A stretch of DNA of 64,000 nt, taken from Opitutaceae bacterium (GTDB taxonomy: Bacteria > Verrucomicrobiota > Verrucomicrobiia > Opitutales > Opitutaceae). The DNA lies in contig JAQTYQ010000005.1 in NCBI GenBank assembly GCA_028688225.1, positions 108,541 through 172,540 on the forward strand, given 5' to 3'. Position 1 is the stretch's first letter. Every line of letters begins with the position of its first letter. The notes below the pieces were generated by a model that had not been told where the DNA came from, did not search any database, and saw nothing but the letters and a program-made list of their open reading frames with translations. The translations under genes were made by a program, and so were the position numbers. Of this stretch, positions 9,782 to 18,845 are shown piece by piece.

Positions 9782-10221
9782 GAGGTCGAAGGCCGAGAGT
9801 CGAGGGTCGAAGGCCGGGCAAGTCTGGTCTTTGACGCTCCCACGCCCAAGGAACGGTTCAGAGCCGCAATGCGGATGGCCAAATGGTGAACATGATCCAG
9901 CGCCGATTCCAACGATTGAACTGAAAGGTAACCGAGGTCTCGGGCGAGATATAGATGTGACGCCAGTTCCATGGCGGAGCCGTATGACTGCTCCAAAAAG
10001 CGCGCAAAATCCCGATCCGAATTGCGCCCGGAACCTTCCGCGATGTTGGCCGAGATTGAAACGGCTGCCCGTCTGGCTTGGGAAGTGAGAGCGTGCAATT
10101 CCTCGACTGAAAAAACTTGGGAGAGACCGTAGGTTTCGCGATTGAGACGTCGGGCATCCTGCCCGACGTCGAGCTTCTCGAACCGGAAGCGGGGAGGATG
10201 TTCAGGGGTTGTATTTTTCAC
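9778..10221 (-). CDS. Four-helix bundle protein (S23/IVS-type)
   Basis: 147-aa protein of the four-helix-bundle family first found in 23S rRNA intervening sequences. Seen: FEKLDVGQDARRL near residue 14, the hallmark ISANIAEGSGR (about residues 56-66) and ARFLEQSYGSAMELASHLYLARDLGYL. The role of the family is unclear; members form small oligomers. The start is a GTG at 10221 preceded by AAGGAG. The last 20 or so residues (RLARPSTLDSRPSTS) come from simple-sequence DNA and are unlikely to belong to the fold. The gene overlaps waaA by 4 bp. Together this suggests a secondary insertion in front of waaA, or a gene whose 3' end has been extended into the waaA start. Confidence 0.85.
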   Translation of the reverse strand: MKNTTPEHPPRFRFEKLDVGQDARRLNRETYGLSQVFSVEELHALTSQARRAAVSISANIAEGSGRNSDRDFARFLEQSYGSAMELASHLYLARDLGYLSVQSLESALDHVHHLAIRIAALNRSLGVGASKTRLARPSTLDSRPSTS

Positions 10222-10344
10222 GAACTCCTTCTGGACGGCTCATCCAAGCTCGGCAAACGGGAAACATTCACGGGTGGGCCCCTCGACCCCCAATCAGGGA
10301 CCTTCGCCTTTCGACCCTCGACTTTCGACAAGATTGCGCGGTCT

Positions 10345-11394
10345 TCATTGCCCGAGGACCCATGCAAAGATCAGCGGAGCGACGATGGTGGCGTCGCTCT
10401 CGATGATGAAGCCCGGCGTATCAACGCCGAGCTTGCCCCAGGTGATCTTTTCATTGGGCACGGCGCCGGAATAGCTGCCGTAGCTGGTGGTGGAATCGCT
10501 GATCTGGCAGAAATAGCCCCACCGCGGCACCCCCCGGCGCCGGAGGTCCTGTTGCAGCATCGGTACCACGCAGATCGGGAAATCCCCGGCGATGCCGCCG
10601 CCGATCTGGAAGAAACCGATCGACCCCGCGCCGCCGCGTCCCAGCGGCTTTGCGGTCTGCGTGTACCAGCCGGCCAGCGTCATCATGTATTCGATGCCGG
10701 TGCGCACGGTGTGGACGTTCCGGACATCGCCTGCGATGCAGTGCGCGGCATACATGTTCCCGAGCGTGGCATCCTCCCAGCCGGGCACCCACAGGGGCAG
10801 GTTCTTTTCACAGGCGGCCAGCACCCAGGAATGGCGCGGGTCGATCTGGTAGTGCCGCTTCAGCTTCCCGCCGCGCAGAATGCGGTACATGAATTCATGC
10901 GGGAAACACCGCTCGCCGGCGCGGTCGGCCTTGACCCACTCCGCCAGCACGGCGGACTCGATGCGGCGCATGGCCTCCTCCTCCGGGATGCAGGTGTCGG
11001 TGACCCGATTCATCCGGCGGTCGAGCAGCGCCTTTTCCTCCCGGGTCGAGAGATTGCGGTAATGCGGCACGCGTTCGTAATAATCGTGGGCCACGAGGTT
11101 GAAGATGTCCTCCTCGAGGTTGGCGCCGGTGCAAACGATGGCATGCACCTTGTCCCGGCGGATCATCTCGGCGAGCGCGATGCCCAGTTCGGCCGTCGAC
11201 ATGGCCCCAGCCAGGGTGATCAGCATCTTGCCGCCCCGTTGCAGGTGCGTCTCATAGGCCTTGGCCGCATCCATGAGTGCGGCGGCGTTGAAATGACGGT
11301 AATGCCGGGCGATGAACTTCGACACCGCGCCCTTGGATCTGGCCAGGGCGGCGTTGGTGTCTTCGGGTTTCGCCCGATGGCGTCGGAGTTTCAT
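10345..11394 (-). CDS. Deoxyhypusine synthase family protein
   Basis: 349-aa NAD-dependent aminobutyl-transferase family member. In eukaryotes and archaea the enzyme moves the aminobutyl group of spermidine to a lysine of translation factor 5A. Bacterial relatives are thought to act on other acceptors, for example in homospermidine synthesis. Family features: LITLAGAMSTAELG (NAD-binding), CTGANLEEDIFNL, GGGIAGDFP, and SYSGAVPNEKITWGK, whose WGK lysine corresponds to the catalytic lysine that carries the intermediate. An in-frame upstream start exists at 11475, but the ATG at 11394 is chosen because conservation begins close to it. It is divergent from the M16 peptidase (start 11568). No acceptor protein gene is visible nearby, so the true substrate is open. 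Confidence 0.88.
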   Translation of the reverse strand: MKLRRHRAKPEDTNAALARSKGAVSKFIARHYRHFNAAALMDAAKAYETHLQRGGKMLITLAGAMSTAELGIALAEMIRRDKVHAIVCTGANLEEDIFNLVAHDYYERVPHYRNLSTREEKALLDRRMNRVTDTCIPEEEAMRRIESAVLAEWVKADRAGERCFPHEFMYRILRGGKLKRHYQIDPRHSWVLAACEKNLPLWVPGWEDATLGNMYAAHCIAGDVRNVHTVRTGIEYMMTLAGWYTQTAKPLGRGGAGSIGFFQIGGGIAGDFPICVVPMLQQDLRRRGVPRWGYFCQISDSTTSYGSYSGAVPNEKITWGKLGVDTPGFIIESDATIVAPLIFAWVLGQ

Positions 11395-11567
11395 GGGACG
11401 CACGATAGGGCTGCCGGCGGGGCGTGACCACAAAAAACTCCTCCAACAGAAAGTGCCCATGTTATTCGCGGGCAACTCTTTCCGGCCGGACGATGCCGGC
11501 GATATCCTGTCCCGCCAGCCACGCTTGTGACCTTGCCTTCCTCGTCTCCTCGCTCACCTTGGGCCCC

Positions 11568-14417
11568 ATGGTCTTCTCCTTGCGCCGCCTGCCGCTGCTT
11601 CTCCCCGCCGTCCTTGCCCTGACCCTGGCCGTGTCCCGGCCGGCCCCGGCGGCACCGCCGGTTTTCGCCCAAGAAACCAGCGACCTCAAGCCGGACCCCG
11701 CTGCCATCTGGGGTCGTCTGCCCAACGAGCTGCACTACGTCGTGCTGCCCAACAAGGAGCCGCAGGGCCGTGCCAGCCTGCGTCTCGTCGTCGGGTCCGG
11801 TTCGCTCTACGAGACCGAGGAGCAGCGGGGCCTGGCGCACTTTCTCGAGCACATGGCCTTCAATGGCAGCACTCACTATCCGTCCCGCACGCTGGTCGAG
11901 TATTTCCAGCGGCTGGGCATGGGCTTCGGCAACGACACCAACGCCTACACCGGCTTCGAAAGCACCGTTTACCTGCTCGAACTGCCCAACACGCAGGCGG
12001 CCACGCTCGCCGAGGGCTTCCAGGTTTTCGCCGATTACGCCGGCGGCCTCCTGCTCGAGGCCAGGGAGATCGACCAAGAACGCAGCATCATCCTCGCCGA
12101 GAAACGCACGCGCGATTCCGTCGAATATCGCACCTTCATCGCCGAAAACGAATTCGTCCTCGGCGACACGCTTTTCCCGAAGCGCATGCCCATCGGCCAG
12201 GCGGAGGTCATCGGGCAATCCCCGCGCAAGGCGTTCGTCGATTTCTACAACGCCTGGTACCGCCCCGAGAATCTGGCCGTCATCGCCGCCGGCGACTTCG
12301 ACCCGGCGGCGGTCGAGGCGCAGATCCGGCAAGCCTTCGCTCCGCTGCAGGCCCGCGCCCCGGCCCGGCCGCAACCCGACCTCGGGCGCATCCCTCCGGC
12401 GCCCGGCCTGCAGGTGAGATTCCATCCGGAGCCCGAGGCGGCGCGCGTCACCGTGTCCATCCAGACCGTGACGCCCTACGCGGGCGAGCCCGACACCGCC
12501 GCCAACCGGCTCAAATACCTGCCGCGCGATCTCGCCTTCCAGATGCTCACCCGGCGGCTCTCCATCCTGGCCAAAAAGGAAAGCTCGCCCTTTGTCAGCG
12601 GCGCGGCCAGCGCGAGCGAAAACTATCGTTTCTTCCGCAACGCCACCATCGAGCTGACCTGCCGCCCCGAAAACTGGCGCGGCACGCTGAACGCGGCCGA
12701 ACAGGAACTGCGCCGGGCGCTGGCGCACGGTTTCCAGCCCGCCGAGCTGGAAGAGGCGGCTGCCACCTACCTCAACAATCTCGAACAGGCCGCCAAGAGC
12801 GCCTCCACCCGCCGCTCCGGCGAGCTGGCCGACGAACTCGTCGGCTGCCTGCTGCACGACGAGGTGTTCACCCATCCCGCCGCGGATCTGGCCCTCTGCC
12901 AGTCCGTGCTTGCAAAGGTGACGGTGGACGACTGCCTGCGCGCCTTCTGCGAGGCGTGGGCGGGCGACCAGCGCTATCTCTTCGTGACCGGCAACGTCGA
13001 CCTTGGCCGGGAGCCAGCGCCTCCCGACCAGATCATCCGCGAGGTCTATGCCGCTAGTTGCGCCACCGCCGTCCAGCCGCCGGAAAAGATCTCCCGCGAA
13101 GCCTTTGCCTATGCCGATTTCGGCCCGGCGGGGAAGGTCGCGCGGCATGAGCACGTGGCCGACCTCGACGTCCATCTCATCGAGTTTGCCAACGGGGTGC
13201 GCCTGAACCTGAAAAAAACCGACTTCGAGGCCAATACCATCCGCGTCAGCCTGCGCATCGGCACCGGCCAGCTCACCGAGCCCGCGGACAAACCCGGGCT
13301 GGCCCTGCTCGCCCGCCTCGCGTTCATCACCGGCGGTCTGGGCCGCCACAGCATCGACGATCTGCAGCGTCTTTTTGCCAGCAAGACCGTCGGGCTGAAT
13401 TTTGCCGGCCGCGATGATGCCCTGACCCTCGGCGGCACCACCAACCGTAGCGATCTACCGGCGCAACTCCAGCTTCTGACCGCCTATATCGTTGATCCCG
13501 GCTACCGACCCGAGGCGCAGCGACAGGCCCGCAAGCTGATTGAACAGATGTACAATCGCTTCGCTCACACCCCCGAGGGGCCGATGCAGACCGAAATCCC
13601 CCGCCTGCTCGCCAGCGGCGATCCGCGGTTCGGCCTGCCCGCCGAACCGGTGACCCTGAGCCGGACACTGGACGAACTGCGCGCGTGGCTCGCCCCGCAG
13701 TTTGCCGACGGAGCCATTGAGGTCGCCATCGCCGGCGACATCGATGTCGACGCCGCCATCGCCGCCGTGGCGCAGACCCTTGGCACGCTGCCCAGACGCT
13801 CACCCAAGCCCGCACTCGTCGATGCGCGCCGAGTGGCTTTCCCCGTCCCATTCGCCCGGAATTTCACCGTGCCGACGGAGATTCCCAAGGGACTGGTCAC
13901 ACTCTACTGGCCCACCACCGACGCGCGCGACGTCGGGCTCGCCCGCCGCCTCAGCCTGCTGGCCGAAGTCCTCTCCGACCGCCTGCGGGTCAAGGTGCGC
14001 GAGGAAATGGGCGATGCCTACAGCCCGGAGGCCCTCAGTGCACCCAGCGACACGTACACCGGGTACGGGTTCATGCTCGCCCGGATCACCATCGATCCCG
14101 CGCAGGCGCAGAGGATCGCCAGCACCGTCCTCGCCATCGCCGCCGATCTCCAGAAGAACGGCGCGACCCCAGACGAGCTTGATCGCGCCAAGAAACCGAT
14201 CCTCACCTCCCTGAAGGAATCCGTGCGCACCAATGCCTACTGGCTCAACAATGTCATCGGCTCCTGCCAGGAGTTTCCGCAGCGGCTCGACTGGTGCCGC
14301 ACGCGATACAGCGATTTCGAGGGCATCACCAAGGCCGAGATCGATGCCCTCGCCGCGCAATACCTCGACCCCGCGCGCTCCTTCCGCGTCATCGTGCTGC
14401 CGGACCCAAAAGCTTAG
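11568..14417 (+). CDS. Secreted M16 family zinc metallopeptidase (two-domain)
   Basis: 949-aa pitrilysin/insulinase-type peptidase. Residues 1-28 are a signal peptide (VSRPAPA), so it works in the periplasm. The inverted zinc motif H-F-L-E-H lies at residues 91-95, with the third ligand probably E171 in DQERSIILAEKR, at the family spacing. Two M16 repeats are present: an active N-terminal unit and a second unit starting near residue 520 (VHLIEFANGVRLNLKKTDF), followed by a C-terminal VKVREEMGDAYSPEAL segment typical of the inactive partner half. Length fits the large two-unit PqqL-like forms. The frame is open from 11424, but only the ATG at 11568 gives a signal peptide. Likely substrates are oligopeptides, consistent with the peptide-oriented genes at 2629-8500 (inference). 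Confidence 0.9.
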   Translation: MVFSLRRLPLLLPAVLALTLAVSRPAPAAPPVFAQETSDLKPDPAAIWGRLPNELHYVVLPNKEPQGRASLRLVVGSGSLYETEEQRGLAHFLEHMAFNGSTHYPSRTLVEYFQRLGMGFGNDTNAYTGFESTVYLLELPNTQAATLAEGFQVFADYAGGLLLEAREIDQERSIILAEKRTRDSVEYRTFIAENEFVLGDTLFPKRMPIGQAEVIGQSPRKAFVDFYNAWYRPENLAVIAAGDFDPAAVEAQIRQAFAPLQARAPARPQPDLGRIPPAPGLQVRFHPEPEAARVTVSIQTVTPYAGEPDTAANRLKYLPRDLAFQMLTRRLSILAKKESSPFVSGAASASENYRFFRNATIELTCRPENWRGTLNAAEQELRRALAHGFQPAELEEAAATYLNNLEQAAKSASTRRSGELADELVGCLLHDEVFTHPAADLALCQSVLAKVTVDDCLRAFCEAWAGDQRYLFVTGNVDLGREPAPPDQIIREVYAASCATAVQPPEKISREAFAYADFGPAGKVARHEHVADLDVHLIEFANGVRLNLKKTDFEANTIRVSLRIGTGQLTEPADKPGLALLARLAFITGGLGRHSIDDLQRLFASKTVGLNFAGRDDALTLGGTTNRSDLPAQLQLLTAYIVDPGYRPEAQRQARKLIEQMYNRFAHTPEGPMQTEIPRLLASGDPRFGLPAEPVTLSRTLDELRAWLAPQFADGAIEVAIAGDIDVDAAIAAVAQTLGTLPRRSPKPALVDARRVAFPVPFARNFTVPTEIPKGLVTLYWPTTDARDVGLARRLSLLAEVLSDRLRVKVREEMGDAYSPEALSAPSDTYTGYGFMLARITIDPAQAQRIASTVLAIAADLQKNGATPDELDRAKKPILTSLKESVRTNAYWLNNVIGSCQEFPQRLDWCRTRYSDFEGITKAEIDALAAQYLDPARSFRVIVLPDPKA

Positions 14418-14519
14418 GGCGATGGTTTACCCATTACAGGCGGATCGACGGTCCTTCCGCCGCACACACCCTGCTTATCCCTTGCCGCAGAATCTTCCTT
14501 CTGTTCGTATGACGCCCGC

Positions 14520-17492
14520 GTGACGCCTGCCGCTTTCATTGCCAAATGGGCTGCTGCCGATCTCGCCGAGCGCGCCTCCTACCAGCAGCACTTTCTCGAC
14601 CTCTGCGAACTGGTCGGCCACCTCAAGCCCGCTGAAGTCGACGCCACCAGCGAAATCTTCACCTTCGAAAAAGGTGCTGCCAAGCACAGTGGCGGCGACG
14701 GTTGGGCCGACGTATGGAAACGCGGCTTCTTCGCCTTCGAATACAAGGGCGCTCGCGCGAACCTTGCCCAGGCCTACGACCAGCTTCTGCAGTACCGCGA
14801 AGCGCTCGAAAATCCTCCGCTCCTCGTCACCTGCGACACCCGCGACCTCGAAATCCACACCAATTTCACCGGCGCGCCGCCGAAGGTGCATCGGGTTGCG
14901 CTGGGCGAGATCAGCTCGGTCCGCGGTCTCGAGGTGTTGCGGTGCCTGTTTTTTGAGCCGGACAAGCTCCGTCCGGGCGCAACCAACCGCGCCATCACTG
15001 AAGAGGCGGCCGCCCGTCTCGGACACATCGCCGAGAGCCTGCGCCAGCGTGGTCTCCACCCGCAGACGGTGGCCCAGTTTCTCGATCGGGTCGTCTTTTG
15101 CCTGTTCGCCGAGGACATCGGACTCCTTCCGGCCAGGTTTTTCTCCCAGATGGTCATCCGTCACCGCTATAAGCCGGCGGTCCTGAAGCAGATGATGGAT
15201 TCGTTGTTTCAGTGCATGGCCCATGGCGGGCCGTTCGGCATCGATGAGATCCGCCACTTCAACGGCGACCTGTTCACCGATGCGCCTGCGCTGGAACTCA
15301 CTGCTGACGAGATCGACGCCATCTACGAGGCCGCGCAGCTCGAATGGAGCGCCGTGGACGCATCCATCTTCGGGACTCTTTTCGAACGCGGGCTCGACCC
15401 CGCCAAACGCGCCCAGCTCGGCGCCCACTACACCAGCCGCGAGGATATCGAAACCCTGGTGGAGCCTGTCGTACTGGCGCCGCTGCGCCGTGAATGGGCC
15501 GAAGTGCGTGCGGTTATCCAGAACCTCCTTGCCACTGGCAGGAAACAACCCACCAAGGTCGACACCGCCGGGCTCCTGGCCAAGGGCGAGGCGTTAGTCC
15601 GCAAGGGAGAACTCCTCCTCAATCAAAGTGAGCAACAGCGCGCCGCGGGCGCGAAGCTCATTGCCGAGGGCCGGCAGTTGATCGCCATGGCTCAACGGGG
15701 CGCCGGCCGCGTGGAGGAACCGATCACTCCCTACCTCGGCGCGCTGGCGCCTGCCCAGCGCAACAAAGCCATCGCCGAAGCCGACACGCTCAAGGCCCGC
15801 TTCCTCGATCGTCTGGCGCACGTCACGGTGCTCGACCCGGCCTGCGGTTCGGGCAATTTCCTCTATGTCACGCTGCAGAAGCTCAAGGTCCTCGAAAAGG
15901 AGGTCATCACCTACGGCTCCGACGCCGGGCTGAAGGTCAGTTATATCCCGCGCGTGGCGCCGTGGCAGCTTTGCGGCCTCGAACTCAGCCCCTATGCCCA
16001 TGATCTTGCGCAGATGGCCGTGTGGATCGGTTATCTCCAATGGAGCCGCGACAACGGCTTCGCCATCACCGACAGCCCCCTGCTGCGCAAGTTGAGCGGC
16101 TTCCAGTGCCGCGACGCCATTCTTGAGGACGCCGACACCGCCGCCCCGCGGCCCGCCTCGTGGCCCGATGCCGAGTTTGTGGTGGGCAACCCGCCCTTCC
16201 TCGGCGGCAAGATGCTGCGCCGCGAACTCGGCGACGCGTATGTCGAAGCCCTCTTCAAGGCCTGGGCCGGCCGCGTGCCGCCCGAAGCCGACCTCTGCTG
16301 CTACTGGTTTGAGCAGGCCCGGGCGCAGATCGCCGCCGGCGGGACCAGGCGCGCCGGCCTGCTGGCCACGCAGGGCATCCGCGGCGGCGCCAATCGCGAG
16401 GTGCTCAAGCATATCAAGGAGTCCGGTGACATCTTCTTTGCGGTCAGCGACCGCGAGTGGATCCTCGACGGCGCGGCCGTGCACATCTCCATGGTCGGCT
16501 TCGACGATGGCAGCGAATCTGACCGGGCGCTTGACGGACAGCCGGTCCCGGCCATCCACGCCAACTTGTCCGCCTCCGCCGCTGACACGACGCAGGCCAG
16601 GATTCTCCCGGAAAATCGCGGCCTGTCTTTCATGGGCGACACCAAGGTCGGTCCGTTTGACATTACCGAGAACCTTGCCCGCGAAATGCTCGCCGCACGC
16701 AATCCACACGGCAAACCCAACAGCGATGTCGTCCGCCCGTGGGTTAACGGGCTTGACGTCACCCGCGCGCCACAGCGCATGTGGATCGTCGATTTCCCGC
16801 CGGGCATGGAGGAACGCGAAGCCATGCTTTACGAGCAGCCGTTCGAGTATATCCGACGACACGTGCAGCCGAAACGGGCCGGCAACAAGCGGGCCATATA
16901 TCGCGAACGCTGGTGGATTCACGGCGAAGCAAGGGCCGAGATGCGCGCCGCCCTGGCCAAACGCGAGCGCTTTATTGCCACTGCTCGCGTTGCCAAACAC
17001 CGCTTGTTTGTCTGGTTTTCGCCTGAAACTTTGCCCGATTCCGCGCTCATTACCTTCGCCCGCGACGACGATTGGTTCTTCGGCGTGCTGCACTCGCGTT
17101 TCCACCAGGTGTGGGCGCTGCGTGTGGGTACACAGTTGGAAGACAGGCCGCGCTACACGCCGACCACCTGCTTCGAGACGTTTCCTTTCCCCTGGCCGCC
17201 GGCCACGCCGCTCGGCAAGCTCACCCGCATCCAAGAGGATCAGCGCACCGCCATCGCCCAGGCCGCCCGGGTGCTCGATGCACATCGTAACGAATGGCTG
17301 GGTGGCCGTTCCGATCCAAAGCGAACGCTCACCACGCTTTACAACGCCCGCCCGGGGTGGCTTGAGCATGCGCATGCCGCTCTCGATGACACGGTCGCGG
17401 CGGCGTACGGGTGGCCGGCTGATCTTTCTGATGACGAGATCGTCAACCGCCTGCTGGCATTGAACCGGGACCGCGCCACCCGCCCCCATTAA
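14520..17492 (+). CDS. MmeI-type single-chain restriction-modification enzyme (Type IIL-like)
   Basis: 990-aa protein combining nuclease and N6-adenine methyltransferase. The N-terminal nuclease motif is D64-x9-E74-x-K76 (within DVWKRGFFAFEYKG), exactly the D-X9-E-X-K spacing of MmeI, followed by the family stretch QLLQYREALENPPLLVTCD. A helical linker covers about 200-430. Methyltransferase motif I is DPACGSGNF (from D439) and motif IV is NPPF (N557). The C-terminal target-recognition part includes PWVNGLDVTRAP and ends in a DDTVAAAYGW-type tail. It starts at GTG 14520, 102 bp after the M16 gene. In this family one protein cuts, modifies and recognises DNA, so no separate specificity gene is needed. 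The recognition sequence is not predictable here. All catalytic motifs look intact, so I expect an active phage-defence enzyme. Confidence 0.92.
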   Translation: MTPAAFIAKWAAADLAERASYQQHFLDLCELVGHLKPAEVDATSEIFTFEKGAAKHSGGDGWADVWKRGFFAFEYKGARANLAQAYDQLLQYREALENPPLLVTCDTRDLEIHTNFTGAPPKVHRVALGEISSVRGLEVLRCLFFEPDKLRPGATNRAITEEAAARLGHIAESLRQRGLHPQTVAQFLDRVVFCLFAEDIGLLPARFFSQMVIRHRYKPAVLKQMMDSLFQCMAHGGPFGIDEIRHFNGDLFTDAPALELTADEIDAIYEAAQLEWSAVDASIFGTLFERGLDPAKRAQLGAHYTSREDIETLVEPVVLAPLRREWAEVRAVIQNLLATGRKQPTKVDTAGLLAKGEALVRKGELLLNQSEQQRAAGAKLIAEGRQLIAMAQRGAGRVEEPITPYLGALAPAQRNKAIAEADTLKARFLDRLAHVTVLDPACGSGNFLYVTLQKLKVLEKEVITYGSDAGLKVSYIPRVAPWQLCGLELSPYAHDLAQMAVWIGYLQWSRDNGFAITDSPLLRKLSGFQCRDAILEDADTAAPRPASWPDAEFVVGNPPFLGGKMLRRELGDAYVEALFKAWAGRVPPEADLCCYWFEQARAQIAAGGTRRAGLLATQGIRGGANREVLKHIKESGDIFFAVSDREWILDGAAVHISMVGFDDGSESDRALDGQPVPAIHANLSASAADTTQARILPENRGLSFMGDTKVGPFDITENLAREMLAARNPHGKPNSDVVRPWVNGLDVTRAPQRMWIVDFPPGMEEREAMLYEQPFEYIRRHVQPKRAGNKRAIYRERWWIHGEARAEMRAALAKRERFIATARVAKHRLFVWFSPETLPDSALITFARDDDWFFGVLHSRFHQVWALRVGTQLEDRPRYTPTTCFETFPFPWPPATPLGKLTRIQEDQRTAIAQAARVLDAHRNEWLGGRSDPKRTLTTLYNARPGWLEHAHAALDDTVAAAYGWPADLSDDEIVNRLLALNRDRATRPH

Positions 17493-17499
17493 TGTTCTC

Positions 17500-17625
17500 A
17501 AAATAGCCTGACGGGTAGGGACGGACCGCTGGGCCGGCCGTGCTTCTCGGCGCGCCCAGCTCTGCTGGATAGCAGAGCGCCTACCTCCGGACGTCAGGCT
17601 GATACGCGAATCTCGATAGCCGGAC
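17500..17625. repeat. Palindromic repeat region with hairpin 17559-17578 between convergent genes
   Basis: Contains a perfect hairpin (8-bp stem GCTCTGCT/AGCAGAGC around loop GGAT, 17559-17578) inside a larger imperfect palindrome that starts with GGTAGG and ends with CCTACC. A closely similar hairpin (CTCTGCT-GGAC-AGCAGAG) occurs at 24156-24173, so this looks like a dispersed REP-like unit. It may also end transcription from both convergent genes, but there is no T-run. Confidence 0.55.
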
Positions 17626-17640
17626 AGACCGCCATTCGGC

Positions 17641-18795
17641 TCAGGGCTTGGCTGCCTGCGCTGTGGTCGCGGACTTGTGCTCTTCAGCCACCGACGGGCC
17701 GGTGTAGGAGGTTTCGATCTGCGTTTCGCGCTGGTGCCGCTCGAGCGCGAGAGCGAGGAGGCGCTCAATCAACGCGGCATACGGGACGCCGGTCACCTCC
17801 CAGAGCTTCGGATACATGCTGATCTTCGTGAAGCCGGGAATGGTGTTGATCTCGTTCACATAAGCCCGGCCGTCCGCGCACACAAAAAAATCGACACGGG
17901 CCATGCCGGCGCACTCCAGCACCTTGAAAGTCTCCACCGCGAGTTGGCGTACACGCGCGCTCACTTCTGGCGTCAGTTCGGCCGGAATGCACAGCCGCGC
18001 GCCGTTCTCGTCGAGGTACTTTGCCTCGTAGGAATAAAAATCGTGCTGCGGCACGATCTCGCCCGGCACCGAGGCCTGCGGATCATCGTTGCCGAGCACC
18101 GCCACCTCGATCTCGCGGCCCTGGATGAATTCCTCTGCCAGGAGCTTGCGGTCGTAACGCAGCGCCTCCGCGCGCGCCGCAGTCCAGCCGGCCGCATCGC
18201 GTACCTTGCTCACGCCGACCGAGGAGCCGGAGTTGGCCGGCTTGACAAAAAAAGGTGCCCCGAGTTTCGCCGCCAGCGCCTCGAAGGTGGTGTCCGCCGC
18301 CGTGTGCATCGTCAACGTGACCGAGCGGGCCACGGGAATGCCCGCATCGCGCAGGAGGCGCTTGGCGATGTCCTTGTCCATCCCCACCGCCGAGCCGAGC
18401 ACCCCCGCGCCGACAAAGGGCACGCCGGCCAGCTTCAGCAGGCCCTGCACCGTGCCGTCCTCGCCATAGGTGCCGTGCAGCACAGGGAAAACCACGTCCA
18501 GTTTCGGCAAGCCGCGATGTGAGCCGGTGCCGACCAGCGCCCGATCGGTTTCGCCGGGCACAAGCGCGAGCGATTCGCCGGCCGCGCCCGCGGCGAGTTC
18601 CGCCGAGGGCGAGGAGGCGGAAGCCAGTAGCGCCGCGTCGCACACATGCCAAGAACCGGTTTTGTCGATGCCGATCAGGACGACTTCGAACTTCGTCTTG
18701 TCGATCGACTCGTAGACGTTGCGGGCCGACTGCAACGATACCTCGTGCTCGACGGACTTTCCGCCAAAAAGAATGCCCACGCGCTTCTTTGCCAT
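17641..18795 (-). CDS. ddl: D-alanine--D-alanine ligase
   Basis: 384-aa cytoplasmic ATP-grasp enzyme joining two D-alanines for peptidoglycan synthesis. The N-terminal signature is VGILFGGKSVEHEVSLQSA. The ATP-grasp core shows PFFVKPANSGSSVGVSKV, LLAEEFIQGREIEVAVLGN, and the metal/substrate segment ARVDFFVCADGRAYVNEINTIPGFT (D and E/N ligands present). Length is at the long end of the family, the extra residues being an insertion near 60-75 and a C-terminal tail (YTGPSVAEEHKSATTAQAAKP) with no known role. The start ATG at 18795 gives the family's usual N-terminus. It lies 50 bp downstream of a DUF2851 gene in the same direction, so co-transcription is possible. Confidence 0.96.
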   Translation of the reverse strand: MAKKRVGILFGGKSVEHEVSLQSARNVYESIDKTKFEVVLIGIDKTGSWHVCDAALLASASSPSAELAAGAAGESLALVPGETDRALVGTGSHRGLPKLDVVFPVLHGTYGEDGTVQGLLKLAGVPFVGAGVLGSAVGMDKDIAKRLLRDAGIPVARSVTLTMHTAADTTFEALAAKLGAPFFVKPANSGSSVGVSKVRDAAGWTAARAEALRYDRKLLAEEFIQGREIEVAVLGNDDPQASVPGEIVPQHDFYSYEAKYLDENGARLCIPAELTPEVSARVRQLAVETFKVLECAGMARVDFFVCADGRAYVNEINTIPGFTKISMYPKLWEVTGVPYAALIERLLALALERHQRETQIETSYTGPSVAEEHKSATTAQAAKP

Positions 18796-18845
18796 GCCTC
18801 CATTTCGTGGTTCCGGGCCGCTGTCTCCAGCCTGAAATAGCGGGC

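Noticed and set aside
11391..13349. 652-codon minus-strand frame opposite the M16 peptidase
   Set aside because: Glycine/valine-rich antisense artefact; the peptidase frame has signal peptide and zinc motif.
15594..17768. 724-codon minus-strand frame opposite the MmeI-type gene
   Set aside because: High-GC antisense shadow without motifs; the plus strand has complete catalytic motifs.
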